Position numbers and translations under genes: made by a program. Shown here piece by piece: positions 1 through 9,941 of a stretch of DNA of 64,000 nt. The stretch is from Trichocoleus sp. FACHB-40 (GTDB lineage: Bacteria; Cyanobacteriota; Cyanobacteriia; Cyanobacteriales; FACHB-T130). The DNA lies in assembly GCF_014695915.1 (NCBI RefSeq), contig NZ_JACJPF010000069.1, forward strand, positions 1-64,000, written 5' to 3'. The stretch's first letter is position 1. Each line of letters opens with the position of its first letter. The notes beneath the pieces are model-generated. The model was not told the DNA's origin, searched no databases, and worked only from the letters and a program-made list of their open reading frames with translations.

Positions 1-72
1 TACTACCCACAACGGATAACGGGGTTGGGTGCGGAAATCTCGAATTTGTTGCAGATGCGCTATCAAGCTCAT
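1..72 (-). CDS. N-terminus of a probable ISAs1-family transposase, cut by window edge
   Basis: An ATG at 72-70 on the minus strand opens a frame of 24 codons that stays open to the window edge. The visible residues include FRTQPRYPLWVV, which resembles the conserved start of ISAs1/H-repeat transposases in cyanobacteria (a short leader, then a D-x-R-x(n)-YPLW segment before the first hydrophobic stretch). The frame is also open for about 19 codons upstream without a convincing start codon. Only 24 residues can be seen, so family and intactness are tentative. The catalytic DDE part would lie to the left of this window. Confidence 0.45.
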   Translation of the reverse strand, partial: MSLIAHLQQIRDFRTQPRYPLWVV

Positions 73-481
73 TACACTAACGTAGACAACGACTACCTCT
101 CCATTTTCTTCATGCTCTTTTTTCTCTCACCAATGAATCAGCCCTGGGATGCAAGGGGGATCTCCACCATCTAAGCGTCTCGATTATGACTTTTCAGACA
201 TCCTCTTACGGGGATTGGGCAGGGTGGTTTCATACAACCCTTAGAAAATGTCGAAAATTGCGACATTTTGTAGGGGCATGGCAATGCCATGCCCCTACTG
301 TAGGTAGGGTTGAGGGATGAAACCCAATACGCATAAGCATTTGTCAAGTGAGGTTCCACGGGGCCTAACCTATGTTCTGAATAAGGGGCTTTTTGAAAGT
401 TGCAGATTGAATAAGTAATAACTTTGGTAGCAAAAATTGCTTAAAATCAAGCCTGAGCATTAATTCAGGCACTTACTCTCT
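73..481. other. Intergenic region with a palindromic interspersed repeat
   Basis: No convincing gene lies here. Positions about 219-330 carry a repeat unit that recurs near 13046-13112: a stretch reading GTGGTTTCATACAACCCTTA, then AAAAT-x-TCGAAAATTGCG, then a palindrome around GGCATGGCAATGCCATGCC. The second copy is shorter. The short frame on the minus strand across this repeat is composed of repeat sequence and is not a gene. The stretch just before 482 is the leader of the prenyltransferase gene and has no clear Shine-Dalgarno sequence. Confidence 0.6.
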
Positions 482-1453
482 GTGATATCTCCTCAAAAGC
501 CTTCCGGGCCCCAAATTAATCCTTCTCAGTCCCATCCAGTTCAGCAACGTGTTCCCTGGCTGTATGCCTTTTGGAAGTTTTCGCGACCCCATACGATCAT
601 TGGCACTAGCTTAAGTGTGGTGGCATTGTACTTGATGGCGATCGCTCTCAGCACCACTAGCGTCATCGGCGATAGCGTGGTGCAACTGTTGGGAAGTTGG
701 ATTGCGTGTTTGGGGGGCAATATTTACATTGTGGGGTTAAATCAGCTGGAAGATGTAGAAATTGACAAAATTAACAAACCCCATTTGCCCATCGCAGCCG
801 GTGAATTTTCCCGGCGACAAGCTGTAATAATTATCGCTCTTAGCGGTACTGTAGCGTTGCTTTCTTCGCTGCTGCTGGGGCAATATTTACTTTTGACAGT
901 GAGCATTAGTTTAGCAATTGGCACAGCTTATTCTTTACCGCCAATTCGATTAAAGCGGTTTCCATTTTGGGCAGCGTTGTGTATTTTCACTGTGCGGGGG
1001 GTAATTGTTAATTTAGGGCTGTTTTTACACTTCAGCTGGGTGTTGCAAAAAGAACAAGTGATTCCCATACCAGTCTGGGCGCTAACCTTGTTTGTATTGG
1101 TGTTTACGTTTGCGATCGCTATCTTTAAAGACATCCCCGACATGGAAGGCGACAAGCAGTACAATATCACCACTTTTACAATCCAGTTGGGTAAAGCTGC
1201 TGTATTTAATCTCTCTCTCTGGGTAATAACTGTATGTTACGTCGGGATGATTTTAGCGGGCGTGGTGAAGCTTCCTTTGCTAAACGCCACCTTTGTAGTC
1301 ATTACTCATTTATTAGCACTAGCCTTGCTGTGGTGGCGCAGCACAAGGGTTGATTTACAAGATAAGGTAGCGATCGCATCCTTCTATCAATTTATCTGGA
1401 AACTGTTTTTCTTGGAATATCTAATTTTTCCCGCCGCCTGTCTTTTGGCGTAA
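482..1453 (+). CDS. hpt: Homogentisate phytyltransferase (UbiA family)
   Basis: A 323-residue UbiA-superfamily membrane prenyltransferase, most likely the enzyme that condenses homogentisate with phytyl diphosphate in tocopherol synthesis. The first Asp-rich motif is N-Q-L-E-D-V-E-I-D-K-I-N at about residues 87-98 and the second is K-D-I-P-D-M-E-G-D at about 216-224; these bind Mg-diphosphate. Eight to nine hydrophobic segments follow the family pattern. The opening segment PWLYAFWKFSRPHTIIG is typical of the cyanobacterial HPT branch rather than of 4-hydroxybenzoate or chlorophyll prenyltransferases. The start is GTG; no ATG is placed well and no clear ribosome binding site precedes it. Other tocopherol genes are not nearby. 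Confidence 0.8.
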   Translation: MISPQKPSGPQINPSQSHPVQQRVPWLYAFWKFSRPHTIIGTSLSVVALYLMAIALSTTSVIGDSVVQLLGSWIACLGGNIYIVGLNQLEDVEIDKINKPHLPIAAGEFSRRQAVIIIALSGTVALLSSLLLGQYLLLTVSISLAIGTAYSLPPIRLKRFPFWAALCIFTVRGVIVNLGLFLHFSWVLQKEQVIPIPVWALTLFVLVFTFAIAIFKDIPDMEGDKQYNITTFTIQLGKAAVFNLSLWVITVCYVGMILAGVVKLPLLNATFVVITHLLALALLWWRSTRVDLQDKVAIASFYQFIWKLFFLEYLIFPAACLLA

Positions 1454-1739
1454 GAAAAACACTGCCTGATAATGGCGCGTTACACAACGCTTTTTAGTCC
1501 GCGTAGCGAAACCCAACATACATACAGATGAGCCGTGAAATTTATTTCCGGCTCATAGCTTAAACCCGTTAAAACGGGTTAAAATCAATACCAAGCAAGC
1601 ATTTGAGGGCGTTGACATGGACTTGATATTTCAGCCGGAACTTTAGTTCCGCGCTTGCTCGCAAGGCAAAAATTAAGCGCCATCCATCCAAATTTGTTTA
1701 ATTACAATCTTACAAATTAAAGTATAAAGTGAGGAAAAA

Positions 1740-2204
1740 ATGGGCGAAAATCAAACAATTTATTTTATTGCTACGGCTGTGGTTGGTATTATTTTAACCG
1801 GACTTGGTTATTTTATTTGGGAGACAATTACTACATCAAATATATTTGAAAAAGGAGTAAATCTTTATAAACAAAAAGATTTTGCAAGCGCCGAGGCAAA
1901 TTTTCGCCGGGTGATGGAACGACACCGTACTAATGATATGGCTCGGTTGTTTTTGGGAAATTCGCTGATGGCGCAAAACAAACTTGATGAGGCTACGCCT
2001 GTGTTTCGGGAACTGACGGAGAGATCGCCCAAAAATATAGATGCTTATTTGAGGTTGGGAGACGCTTTGATGAAGCAAAATAAGTTAGAAGAAGCGATCG
2101 CAAATTTGCAAAAAGCTAGAGAATTATATAAAGCACCGTCCCCAGAGCAAAAACAGCTCGAAGACTTAATCGAGCAAATTAAACTAAACACGCCCACACC
2201 GTGA
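1740..2204 (+). CDS. Membrane-anchored TPR protein
   Basis: 154 residues. An N-terminal membrane segment (about residues 7-27) is followed by a helical region from about residue 38 to 145 with three tetratricopeptide-like units (A-x-F-x-x-V-M-E-R, A-x-L-F-L-G-N-S, A-Y-L-R-L-G-D-A). The N-terminal anchor suggests a cytoplasmic or lumenal TPR scaffold held at a membrane. The ATG is preceded by GTGAGGAAAAA, a good ribosome binding site. A strong hairpin starts 7 bases after the stop codon. I recognise the fold but not a specific function. Confidence 0.7.
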   Translation: MGENQTIYFIATAVVGIILTGLGYFIWETITTSNIFEKGVNLYKQKDFASAEANFRRVMERHRTNDMARLFLGNSLMAQNKLDEATPVFRELTERSPKNIDAYLRLGDALMKQNKLEEAIANLQKARELYKAPSPEQKQLEDLIEQIKLNTPTP

Positions 2205-2210
2205 AGGGTG

Positions 2211-2259
2211 AGGCTACACATATAAAGCCTGCTCTTATCAGGCTTTATATGTGTAGCCT
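2211..2259 (+). terminator. Perfect 21-bp hairpin after the TPR gene
   Basis: Positions 2211-2231 pair perfectly with 2239-2259 around a 7-base loop. It begins seven bases past the TPR stop codon and is not followed by a T-run on the plus strand, so it may be a palindromic repeat acting as an mRNA 3' end rather than a classic intrinsic terminator. Confidence 0.55.
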
Positions 2260-2280
2260 TGCGTTGTACAAGCTTTGTCT

Positions 2281-2303
2281 GTTCGCCCTTAACTTTAGTC
2301 GTC
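2281..2303 (+). repeat. Dispersed 23-bp repeat, copy 1
   Basis: A 23-bp unit starting GTTCGCCCTT and ending CTTTAGTCGTC. The second copy at 16771-16793 differs at one base. In both places it follows a long hairpin that sits after a gene end, which suggests a mobile palindromic element of some 100 bp with a variable hairpin and a conserved tail. Confidence 0.6.
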
Positions 2304-2338
2304 CAGCTTAAATCCAAAATTCAAAATCTAAAATTGAT

Positions 2339-3928
2339 ATGACTGAGCATATCGGCAAAGTATATCTTGTAGGCGCGGGGCCAGGAAATGTTGCTTACCT
2401 CACCGTGCAAGCGCAACAACTGCTTTGTGAGGCAGAAGTTTTAGTTTACGATGCGCTCATCGATGAGCAACTGTTGCAACTGGTGCCAGATGATTGCCAG
2501 AAGCTGGATATGGGCAAGCGGGGAGGAAAACCTAGTACACCGCAAGCAGAAATTAACCAACTGCTGGTGGAAAAATGTCAAGAAGGTAAAGCCGTTGTGC
2601 GTCTAAAGTCAGGCGATCCGTTTATTTTTGGGCGCTGTAGTTCCGAAATTCAAGCATTAATTGCCGCCCGGTGTCCATTTGAAATTGTGCCGGGAATTTC
2701 CTCAGCTTTAGCAGCACCTTTACTAGCAGGAATTCCGCTGACAGATCCGGTGATGAGTCGAGGTTTTGCCGTAGTGACAGCCCATGAACCAGAAGCCTTA
2801 GACTGGAAGACACTCTCCGGGATGCAGACGCTAGAAATATTGATGGGCGGACGCAATTTAGGTGAAATTGTCCATCAGTTGCAGCGATATGGGCGATCGC
2901 ATTCTACACCAGTCGCCGTTATTCGTTGGGCGGGAACTGCTGAACAAAAAATCTGGATAGGGACTTTGGGCAATATTGTGGAGAAAACCAAGGGTGAATC
3001 TCTTTCTCCCACAGTAATTGTAATTGGGGAGGTAGTTGGCTTGAGAGAATATTTGCGATCGCCTGAAGAAGACACAAGGCGATCCCCCCAACCAAAAGGA
3101 ATTACCAATTCCCAAGCCCCAATCCCTAATCCTCAATCCTCCATTCCTATGTTTGGTAAAACTATCTTGGTGACGCGAGCAACCGGACAAGCAAGTGAGT
3201 TTTGCGATCGCTTGCAACAACAAGGCGCAACAGTAATCGAAATGCCTACTCTGGAAATTGTGCCGCCTTCCAACTGGGAGGCTTTGGATAATGCGATCGC
3301 GCAAATTACTGACTACTCGTGGTTAATTCTCACTTCCACTAACGGCGTTGATTACTTCTTTGAACGCCTAGAAGCACAAAATAAAGATGCTCGTGCCTTA
3401 GCAGGGGTAAAAATTGCTGTAGTCGGCAAGAAAACCGCCCAAAGTTTAAAACAGCGAGGTATCAACCCAGATTTTATTCCCCCAGACTTTGTGGCAGATT
3501 CCCTCGTAGAAAACTTTCCAGAAAATCTCTTCGAGAAAAAAGTTCTGTTTCCCAGAGTCGAAACAGGTGGAAGAGAAGTTTTAGTGTCGGAACTACGCTC
3601 TTTGGGTGCAGAAGTGGTAGAAGTGGCGGCATATCAGTCTCGGTGTCCAAAAGCAATTTCTCCCCAAGCTCTCCAGGCACTACAGCAGCAGCAAGTCGAT
3701 ATAATTACCTTTGCCAGTTCTAAAACTGTGCAACATTTTTGTCAATTAGTAGGCGAAATTGATGAATTGCCGCTCCAGAATGTCTGCATCGCCTCAATTG
3801 GCCCTCAAACCTCAAAAACTTGTCAGGAGCTTTTGGGACGAGTTGATGTGGAAGCGCCAGAATACACTTTAGATGGGCTGCTGGAAGCGCTACTAGAGTG
3901 GACTACAGTGTTAAGGAATAATTCTTAA
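2339..3928 (+). CDS. cobA-hemD: Fused uroporphyrinogen-III C-methyltransferase / uroporphyrinogen-III synthase
   Basis: 529 residues with two enzymes of tetrapyrrole synthesis. Residues about 5-240 are a SAM-dependent CobA/SUMT domain: VYLVGAGPG near the start, GKRGG at about 60, VRLKSGDPFIFGR at about 88-100 and PGISSALAAPLLAGIPLTDP at about 120-140. Residues about 271-520 are HemD (FGKTILVTRATGQ start, LTSTNGV, TFASSKTVQHF). HemD makes uroporphyrinogen III and CobA methylates it toward sirohaem and cobalamin, so the fusion couples consecutive steps. The linker, about residues 243-270, is encoded by a heptamer repeat array (3104-3148) and ends at an in-frame ATG at 3149, where a free HemD would start. 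CobA-HemD fusions are known in other bacteria. Confidence 0.9.
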   Translation: MTEHIGKVYLVGAGPGNVAYLTVQAQQLLCEAEVLVYDALIDEQLLQLVPDDCQKLDMGKRGGKPSTPQAEINQLLVEKCQEGKAVVRLKSGDPFIFGRCSSEIQALIAARCPFEIVPGISSALAAPLLAGIPLTDPVMSRGFAVVTAHEPEALDWKTLSGMQTLEILMGGRNLGEIVHQLQRYGRSHSTPVAVIRWAGTAEQKIWIGTLGNIVEKTKGESLSPTVIVIGEVVGLREYLRSPEEDTRRSPQPKGITNSQAPIPNPQSSIPMFGKTILVTRATGQASEFCDRLQQQGATVIEMPTLEIVPPSNWEALDNAIAQITDYSWLILTSTNGVDYFFERLEAQNKDARALAGVKIAVVGKKTAQSLKQRGINPDFIPPDFVADSLVENFPENLFEKKVLFPRVETGGREVLVSELRSLGAEVVEVAAYQSRCPKAISPQALQALQQQQVDIITFASSKTVQHFCQLVGEIDELPLQNVCIASIGPQTSKTCQELLGRVDVEAPEYTLDGLLEALLEWTTVLRNNS

Positions 3929-4100
3929 ACAACTCTTAATCTTGCCACTGTTAAGGAAATTTTGTTAACTTTTGGGGTAGTCGTGCTACCTGCACAGAAC
4001 ACCTGAAGAAAAAAGCATGGAAATAGTATTAACTAATACAAAATATTAGTTTTTTCATCTTGCTCCTTCAGCGGAAAAGGTTTAGGGGATGAAGTAGCCT

Positions 4101-7100
4101 ATGCGATCACTTTTAAGATCGTTAAATGTTATCAGGGATACGGCAGCATCCAGGTTGGGGACGATGACGAGCCGGCTGGGAATAGGTAACGCATACGCAA
4201 CTTCACTGCGATCGCGCCTGCTGCTGCTGGTTCTGCTGGCTGTCATTCCAGCGTTTGGGCTGACGCTCTACACACACTTGGAAGATCGTCATCTGGAAAA
4301 AGTTGAAGCCAAGAAAAATGCCCTGCGGCTGAACAGGCTCGCTACCGACAATCAAGAGCGCTTAATTGAGAATACCCGCCAACTACTTACTGTACTGGCG
4401 CAACTTCCCGAAGTACGCCAGCAGGATGCCAAACTGTGTAGTAAGTTTTTGGCTTCTCTGCGGCAAAAATATCCAGGCTATGGCAATTTGGGTGTTGTAG
4501 AAGCCGATGGCGATGTATTTTGCAGCGCTCTTCCTTTTAAAAAGCCAATTAACTTAGGAAATCGCCCGTGGTTTGTGCGTACTTTCAAAGAGCGTAACTT
4601 CGCTACTGGTGATTATCAAATTGGTCAGATTACAGGCAGACCAGGGCTGGTTTTCAGCTATCCTCTACTTGACGAGAAAAGACAAGTGACAGGGGTAGTT
4701 TATGCCGCCCTGGATTTGCGATCGCTAAGTCAATTAGTTAACACTTCCCATCTGCCGCCCGGATCGACTTTTACCGTTATTGACAGCAACGGGACAATTT
4801 TAGCCCGCTACCCCAACCCAGAAAAATGGATTGGGCAGTCTGCGCCAGAAGTACCGTTAGTCAAAACTATTCTCAAAACACAAAAGACAGGCACCGTTGA
4901 ATCTATTGGCTTGGATGGTATATCGCGCTTGTATGCCTTTGCGCCGCTTTCTGGTGTTTGTACAAATAGCAGCGATCGCTGTAGCATTTACCTAACCATT
5001 GGCATTCCTAAAACTGTTGCCTATGCTGAGGCTCAAGGAAGGCTGAAGAGAAACTTATTTACTTTAGGGTTAATTGCGGTATTCGTAGTCATTGCCACCT
5101 GGATAGGCAGCGACGTATTTATATTGCGGCGGGTAAAAGCGCTAATAAAGGCAACGCACCGCCTCGCCAAAGGCGATTTGAGCGTCCGGACTGGCTTGGC
5201 TTATGCTAGCGGAGAATTCAACCAGTTAGCTTATGCCTTTGACACGATGGCGGCATCGTTGGAAAACTCTTTTAAAGAACGCGAATCAGCAGAAGCAGCT
5301 TTGCGAAAAAGTGAGAAAAAGTATCGTTCACTGGTTAATAGTCTGCCACAAGTGCTATTTCAAACCGATGAAGCTGGACATTGGACATTTCTCAATCCTG
5401 CGTGGACACAACTTACTGGCTTTACTATTGAAGAAAGCATTGGGAAGAATTTTTTAGATTATATTCATCCCGAAGAGCGCGATCGCAACTTACAAGAATT
5501 TTCTTCCTTAATTTCACAGGCAAAAGAATCTTTTCACAATCAGGGAAGATATATTACCAAAGATGGTAGACATTGTTACCTGGAAGTAACCGCCCAATTA
5601 ACTCTAGGTTCCGATGGTAGAATTAATGGCACCAGTGGCAGCCTCACCGACATCACCCAGCGGAAAATCGCGGAGTCAGCTTTAAGGGAAAGTGAAGAAC
5701 GCTGGCATCTAGCATTGCGCGGCAATAATGATGGAATTTGGGACTGGAATATCAAAACTAATCAAGTTTTCTTTTCAGCTAGATGGAAGGAAATGCTAGA
5801 TTATGAAAATGATGAAATTGCCAACCATTTTGATGAATGGATCGGTCGGGTACATCCAGATGATGTTGACTGGATGCTACAGCTTTGCCAAGATCATTTG
5901 GATAAGAAAATACCATTTTACGTCACCGAGTATCGCCTAAGGTGCAAAGACGGCACTTATAAATGGATTTTAAATCGCGGTCAGGCGCTGTGGGATGAAA
6001 CAGGTAATCCCGTGCGGATGAGTGGTTCGCACACAGATATAAGCGATCGCAAGCTTGGAGAAGCAGCACTTGCAGCCAGTGAGGCTAAATTCCGTTCGCT
6101 AATTCAAAATAGCTCAGACATCATCACTATTATTGATGCTGATGGCGTAATGCAGTATCAAAGTCCCTCTGTTGAGATAATTTTGGGATATAAATCAGAG
6201 GAATTAATTGGTAAGAGATATTTCGATTATGTTGATCCTGAAAAAATTAAGTATGTTAAAAATAATTTGCACAACTTAATTGAAAACCCTGGCTTAGCCG
6301 TATCGATAGAATACAGATATCAACATAAAAACGGATATTGGCGCTATTTATCATCAAGATGCACTAACCTCTTTGCTGACCCGGCTGTAGGTGGTATTGT
6401 TGTCAATTCTCGCGATATTACTGAACGCAAAAATGCTGAAGAAGCCTTGCGAGAAAGTGAAGAAAGATTCCGCAATATAGTCGAAAATACTAACGACTGG
6501 GTGTGGGAAAAAGATATTAACAATGCCTATACTTACGTCAACCCGAAAGTAAAAGATATTCTGGGTTACGAGCCAGCCGAGATTCTGGGAAAGAGGCTTT
6601 TTGAGTTGATGGAACCGTCAGAGGCTGAGCGATTTGCTCAATTGATGGATTACTTTACCTCACTCAGACAACCGTTCTCAGAACTGGAAAAAACGTTACT
6701 TCACAAAGATGGTCATCAAGTTATATTCGGAACCAGCGGTTCTCCAGTCTTCGACCATCAAGGTGTTTTTCAAGGTTATCGTGGTATCGCTCGTGACATA
6801 ACTCTTGCCAAGCAAGCGGAAGCGCTGATAGCCGGACAAAAACGTTTACTAGAAATGATTGCCACGGGAGTGCCACTCCTTCAGGTGCTGGAAGCTTTGG
6901 CGCAGTTTATCGAGGAACAGTCTGGTGAAGGGATTAGCGCGATCCTGCTTGTTGACAAAAGTGGGACAAAATTGCTGAATGGAGCCGCTCCTAGTCTTCC
7001 AGGCAGCTACACTCAGGCAATAAATGGAATAGCGATCGCTCCTAATGTTGGTTGCTGCGGTTCGGCGGCGTATTTTGGTAAACCAGTTATCGTTTCGGAC

Positions 7101-9275
7101 ATCGAAAACGATCCCTTGTGGACAGAATTTCGCGATTTGGCATTATCTAATGGATTGCGAAGCTGTTGGTCGATGCCAATATTTTCCACCAATGGCAAGA
7201 TACTGGGGACTTTCGCCATGTATTACCGCAAAGTTCGCCCCCCCAGTGCCGAAGATTTGCAACTGATCGCAGTAGCAACGCAAATGGCAGGAATTGCGAT
7301 TGAGCGCCAGCAGTCTTTGGAGGCGTTGCGAGAAAGCGAAGCCCGGTTTAGGCGGTTGGCTGAGTCGAATATGTTTGGGGTATTTTTTGGGGATATTAAC
7401 GGTAATATCGCCGAAGCTAACAACGCTTTTCTGTCGATGGTCGGCTACACGCGGGAGGAGCTTCTTGCAGGTAGAGTGCATTGGGACGTATTGATCCCCC
7501 TAGAATGTCGCTCTCTGAATGAACGAGCGATCGCAGAAATTAGAAAATCTGGCTCTTGTACCCCTTTCGAGCAAGAATACACTCGCAAAGATGGCAGTTG
7601 CGTCCCCATTCTATTCGGCATGGCACTTTTGGACGACTATACAGATCGGGTTGGCTGCTTTGCAGTTGACTTGACAGAGCGCAGACAGCTGGAAAAAGCA
7701 CTAGCCGAACTTTTGGTACTTGAGCAGCAGGCGCGTACAGACACCCAAGCCAGCGAACAACGCTATCGCCTTCTAGCAGACGCAATGCCGCAGATCGTCT
7801 GGACTGGACAGCCGGACGGCTTTCTAGATTACTACAACCAGCGCTGGTTTGACTATACAGGAATGACGCTGGAGGAAACTCAGGGGTGGGGATGGCAACC
7901 TGTGCTGCATCCGGACGACGTACAAAATTGTCTCGACACTTGGAATCATGCAGTGCAGACGGGCGAACCTTATAAAATTGAATATCGCTTCAAGAGAGCA
8001 TCTGACGGAAAATATCGCTGGCACCTCGGTTGGGCGTTACCATTGCGCGATCGCAATGGCAATATTATCAAGTGGTTTGGGACTTCTACGGACATTGACG
8101 ACCAGAAGCGGGCTGAGGAAGGATTGCGTCAGAGTGAGGAGCGCTATCGTTCTCTGGCACGCGCCACCTCGCAGATAGTCTGGGCTACCAACGGTCAAGG
8201 TGAGATGATTACCGAGCAAGCTGATTGGACAGCTTATACTGGTCAATCTGAAGCCGAGATCAAGGGCTGGGGCTGGCTAGAAGCCGTTCATCCCGACGAG
8301 CGCGATCGCGCTTCCCAAGAGTGGTTTCAAGTCATCCAAACCAAAAGTATCTATAACACCGAGTTTCGTCTGCGGGGTGCCGATGGTGATTATCGATACT
8401 TCAATGTCCGTGGCGTTCCCTTATTATCAGAAGAAGGTGAAATTCGCGAGTGGATTGGCACCTGCACCGATATTACAGAAAAAGTGCTTTCCCAAGAAGC
8501 AATTAGCCAGCTAAACGCCGAATTGGAAAAAAGAGTCATCGAACGCACCGCCCAATTAGAAGCAGCTAATAAAGAGCTAGAAGCTTTCTGCTATTCTGTC
8601 TCTCATGACTTGCGTAGTCCTCTGCGTGCCATCAACGGTTTCTCGCGGATCTTGCAGGAAGATTATAGCGATCAACTCGATCCCGAAGCCCAACGCTATC
8701 TGCAACTGGTGCAGGACAACGCCCAGAAAATGGGCGACTTAATAGATGATTTGCTCAGTTTCTCCCGGCTGTCGCGCCAACCGCTAAGAAAACAGCCAGT
8801 AACTATTCTCCACATAGTGCGTCAGGTACTCGCAGAACTAGACCAAGAACAACAAAACCGTAATATTGAAATTACAATTGGCGAACTCCCCATTTGCCAG
8901 GGAGATCCAGCCTTACTCAAGCAAGTTTTTATCAACTTACTTTCCAACGCCTTCAAATTTACACGCGATCGCGAAATCGCCCAAATTGAAATTGGCTATA
9001 ACGGTCAGTCATTAACTAATACCCAAGAACTAATAACTAATGATGTTTATTTCATCAAAGACAACGGTGCAGGCTTTGATATGCGCTACGCCCATAAACT
9101 CTTTGGTGTCTTCCAACGGCTACACCGTGCAGAAGAATATGAAGGAACCGGGGTAGGTTTAGCGATCGTACAACGCATCATCCACCGCCACGGCGGACGC
9201 ATCTGGGCTGAATCAGCAGTCAACGAAGGTACAATTTTTTACTTTACCCTTACAGGTGCTAATGGCCACAATTGA
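4101..9275 (+). CDS. Multi-PAS hybrid-sensing histidine kinase (dCache-HAMP-7 PAS-GAF-HisKA-HATPase)
   Basis: 1724 residues. A membrane segment at about 37-57, an extracytoplasmic Cache-type domain to about 315, a second membrane segment at about 320-342, and HAMP at about 345-395 form the input module. PAS/PAC units start near residues 407, 534, 662, 788, 1081, 1220 and 1347; a GAF domain lies at about 917-1075 between PAS 4 and PAS 5. A coiled coil leads into HisKA with the phospho-acceptor His1502 (SVSHDLRSPL) and an HATPase domain with N-box LLSNAFKFT, G1 KDNGAGFDM and G2 GTGVGLAIV, of the phytochrome-like kinase type. All key residues are present. It overlaps the next gene, so the two are probably cotranslated. 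The ligand cannot be told from sequence. Confidence 0.92.
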   Translation: MRSLLRSLNVIRDTAASRLGTMTSRLGIGNAYATSLRSRLLLLVLLAVIPAFGLTLYTHLEDRHLEKVEAKKNALRLNRLATDNQERLIENTRQLLTVLAQLPEVRQQDAKLCSKFLASLRQKYPGYGNLGVVEADGDVFCSALPFKKPINLGNRPWFVRTFKERNFATGDYQIGQITGRPGLVFSYPLLDEKRQVTGVVYAALDLRSLSQLVNTSHLPPGSTFTVIDSNGTILARYPNPEKWIGQSAPEVPLVKTILKTQKTGTVESIGLDGISRLYAFAPLSGVCTNSSDRCSIYLTIGIPKTVAYAEAQGRLKRNLFTLGLIAVFVVIATWIGSDVFILRRVKALIKATHRLAKGDLSVRTGLAYASGEFNQLAYAFDTMAASLENSFKERESAEAALRKSEKKYRSLVNSLPQVLFQTDEAGHWTFLNPAWTQLTGFTIEESIGKNFLDYIHPEERDRNLQEFSSLISQAKESFHNQGRYITKDGRHCYLEVTAQLTLGSDGRINGTSGSLTDITQRKIAESALRESEERWHLALRGNNDGIWDWNIKTNQVFFSARWKEMLDYENDEIANHFDEWIGRVHPDDVDWMLQLCQDHLDKKIPFYVTEYRLRCKDGTYKWILNRGQALWDETGNPVRMSGSHTDISDRKLGEAALAASEAKFRSLIQNSSDIITIIDADGVMQYQSPSVEIILGYKSEELIGKRYFDYVDPEKIKYVKNNLHNLIENPGLAVSIEYRYQHKNGYWRYLSSRCTNLFADPAVGGIVVNSRDITERKNAEEALRESEERFRNIVENTNDWVWEKDINNAYTYVNPKVKDILGYEPAEILGKRLFELMEPSEAERFAQLMDYFTSLRQPFSELEKTLLHKDGHQVIFGTSGSPVFDHQGVFQGYRGIARDITLAKQAEALIAGQKRLLEMIATGVPLLQVLEALAQFIEEQSGEGISAILLVDKSGTKLLNGAAPSLPGSYTQAINGIAIAPNVGCCGSAAYFGKPVIVSDIENDPLWTEFRDLALSNGLRSCWSMPIFSTNGKILGTFAMYYRKVRPPSAEDLQLIAVATQMAGIAIERQQSLEALRESEARFRRLAESNMFGVFFGDINGNIAEANNAFLSMVGYTREELLAGRVHWDVLIPLECRSLNERAIAEIRKSGSCTPFEQEYTRKDGSCVPILFGMALLDDYTDRVGCFAVDLTERRQLEKALAELLVLEQQARTDTQASEQRYRLLADAMPQIVWTGQPDGFLDYYNQRWFDYTGMTLEETQGWGWQPVLHPDDVQNCLDTWNHAVQTGEPYKIEYRFKRASDGKYRWHLGWALPLRDRNGNIIKWFGTSTDIDDQKRAEEGLRQSEERYRSLARATSQIVWATNGQGEMITEQADWTAYTGQSEAEIKGWGWLEAVHPDERDRASQEWFQVIQTKSIYNTEFRLRGADGDYRYFNVRGVPLLSEEGEIREWIGTCTDITEKVLSQEAISQLNAELEKRVIERTAQLEAANKELEAFCYSVSHDLRSPLRAINGFSRILQEDYSDQLDPEAQRYLQLVQDNAQKMGDLIDDLLSFSRLSRQPLRKQPVTILHIVRQVLAELDQEQQNRNIEITIGELPICQGDPALLKQVFINLLSNAFKFTRDREIAQIEIGYNGQSLTNTQELITNDVYFIKDNGAGFDMRYAHKLFGVFQRLHRAEEYEGTGVGLAIVQRIIHRHGGRIWAESAVNEGTIFYFTLTGANGHN

Positions 9276-9708
9276 GAACCCAAAGGAAATCTTGCTAGTC
9301 GAAGACAACCCTAACGATGTGGAACTCGCACTTTTGGCCCTGCGGAGAAACAAAATCTCCAATCACATCCACATCGCCCGCGACGGCGAGGAGGCGCTAA
9401 ACTTCATTTTCTGTAAAGGCACCTTTGCAGACCGCAACCTTAACAACAACCCCAAACTGATTCTGCTTGACTTAAAACTCCCCAAAATTGATGGTTTAGA
9501 AGTTTTGCAGACCATCAAATCCGACCCCCAAACCCGTAAAATTCCAGTAGTAATACTTACCTCATCCTGTGAAGAGTGCGACATGGTGGATAGTTACCAA
9601 CTCGGTGTCAACAGTTACATCGTCAAGCCTGTAGACTTTGAACAGTTCACTGAAGCTGTGAGGCAGTTGGGGTTGTACTGGCTAGTGTTGAACCAGTCGC
9701 CATTCTAA
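9262..9708 (+). CDS. Rcp1-like single-domain response regulator
   Basis: A receiver-only protein of 148 residues. The acidic pocket is in LLVEDNPND, the phospho-acceptor is Asp70 in LILLDLKLPKIDG, the switch Thr is in VVILTSS and the Lys is in YIVKPVDF. The long loop before the acceptor Asp is typical of Rcp1, the partner of cyanobacterial phytochrome kinases. The ATG at 9262 overlaps the kinase stop by 14 bases (a GTG at 9256 is also in frame), so this is the expected phosphotransfer partner of the upstream kinase. It has no output domain. Confidence 0.9.
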   Translation: MATIENPKEILLVEDNPNDVELALLALRRNKISNHIHIARDGEEALNFIFCKGTFADRNLNNNPKLILLDLKLPKIDGLEVLQTIKSDPQTRKIPVVILTSSCEECDMVDSYQLGVNSYIVKPVDFEQFTEAVRQLGLYWLVLNQSPF

Positions 9709-9941
9709 AAGTCAGGGCGTATACCATTTTCAAGGCAAAGATTTTGGATTATTAAAATCGAATACAGTACAAAATTTTAGAAATTGCCGAGCCGACAAAC
9801 CTAAAACCATATTGTACTGTCAGAAGCACAAAGGCTATAACGAGTGAAATCTTAACCATGAATTTGCATACATCACTTCAGAACTCAGACATCAGGCCGC
9901 AAACGTCAAAACTCAGACATTCTTATCAACAGAAGGCCATC

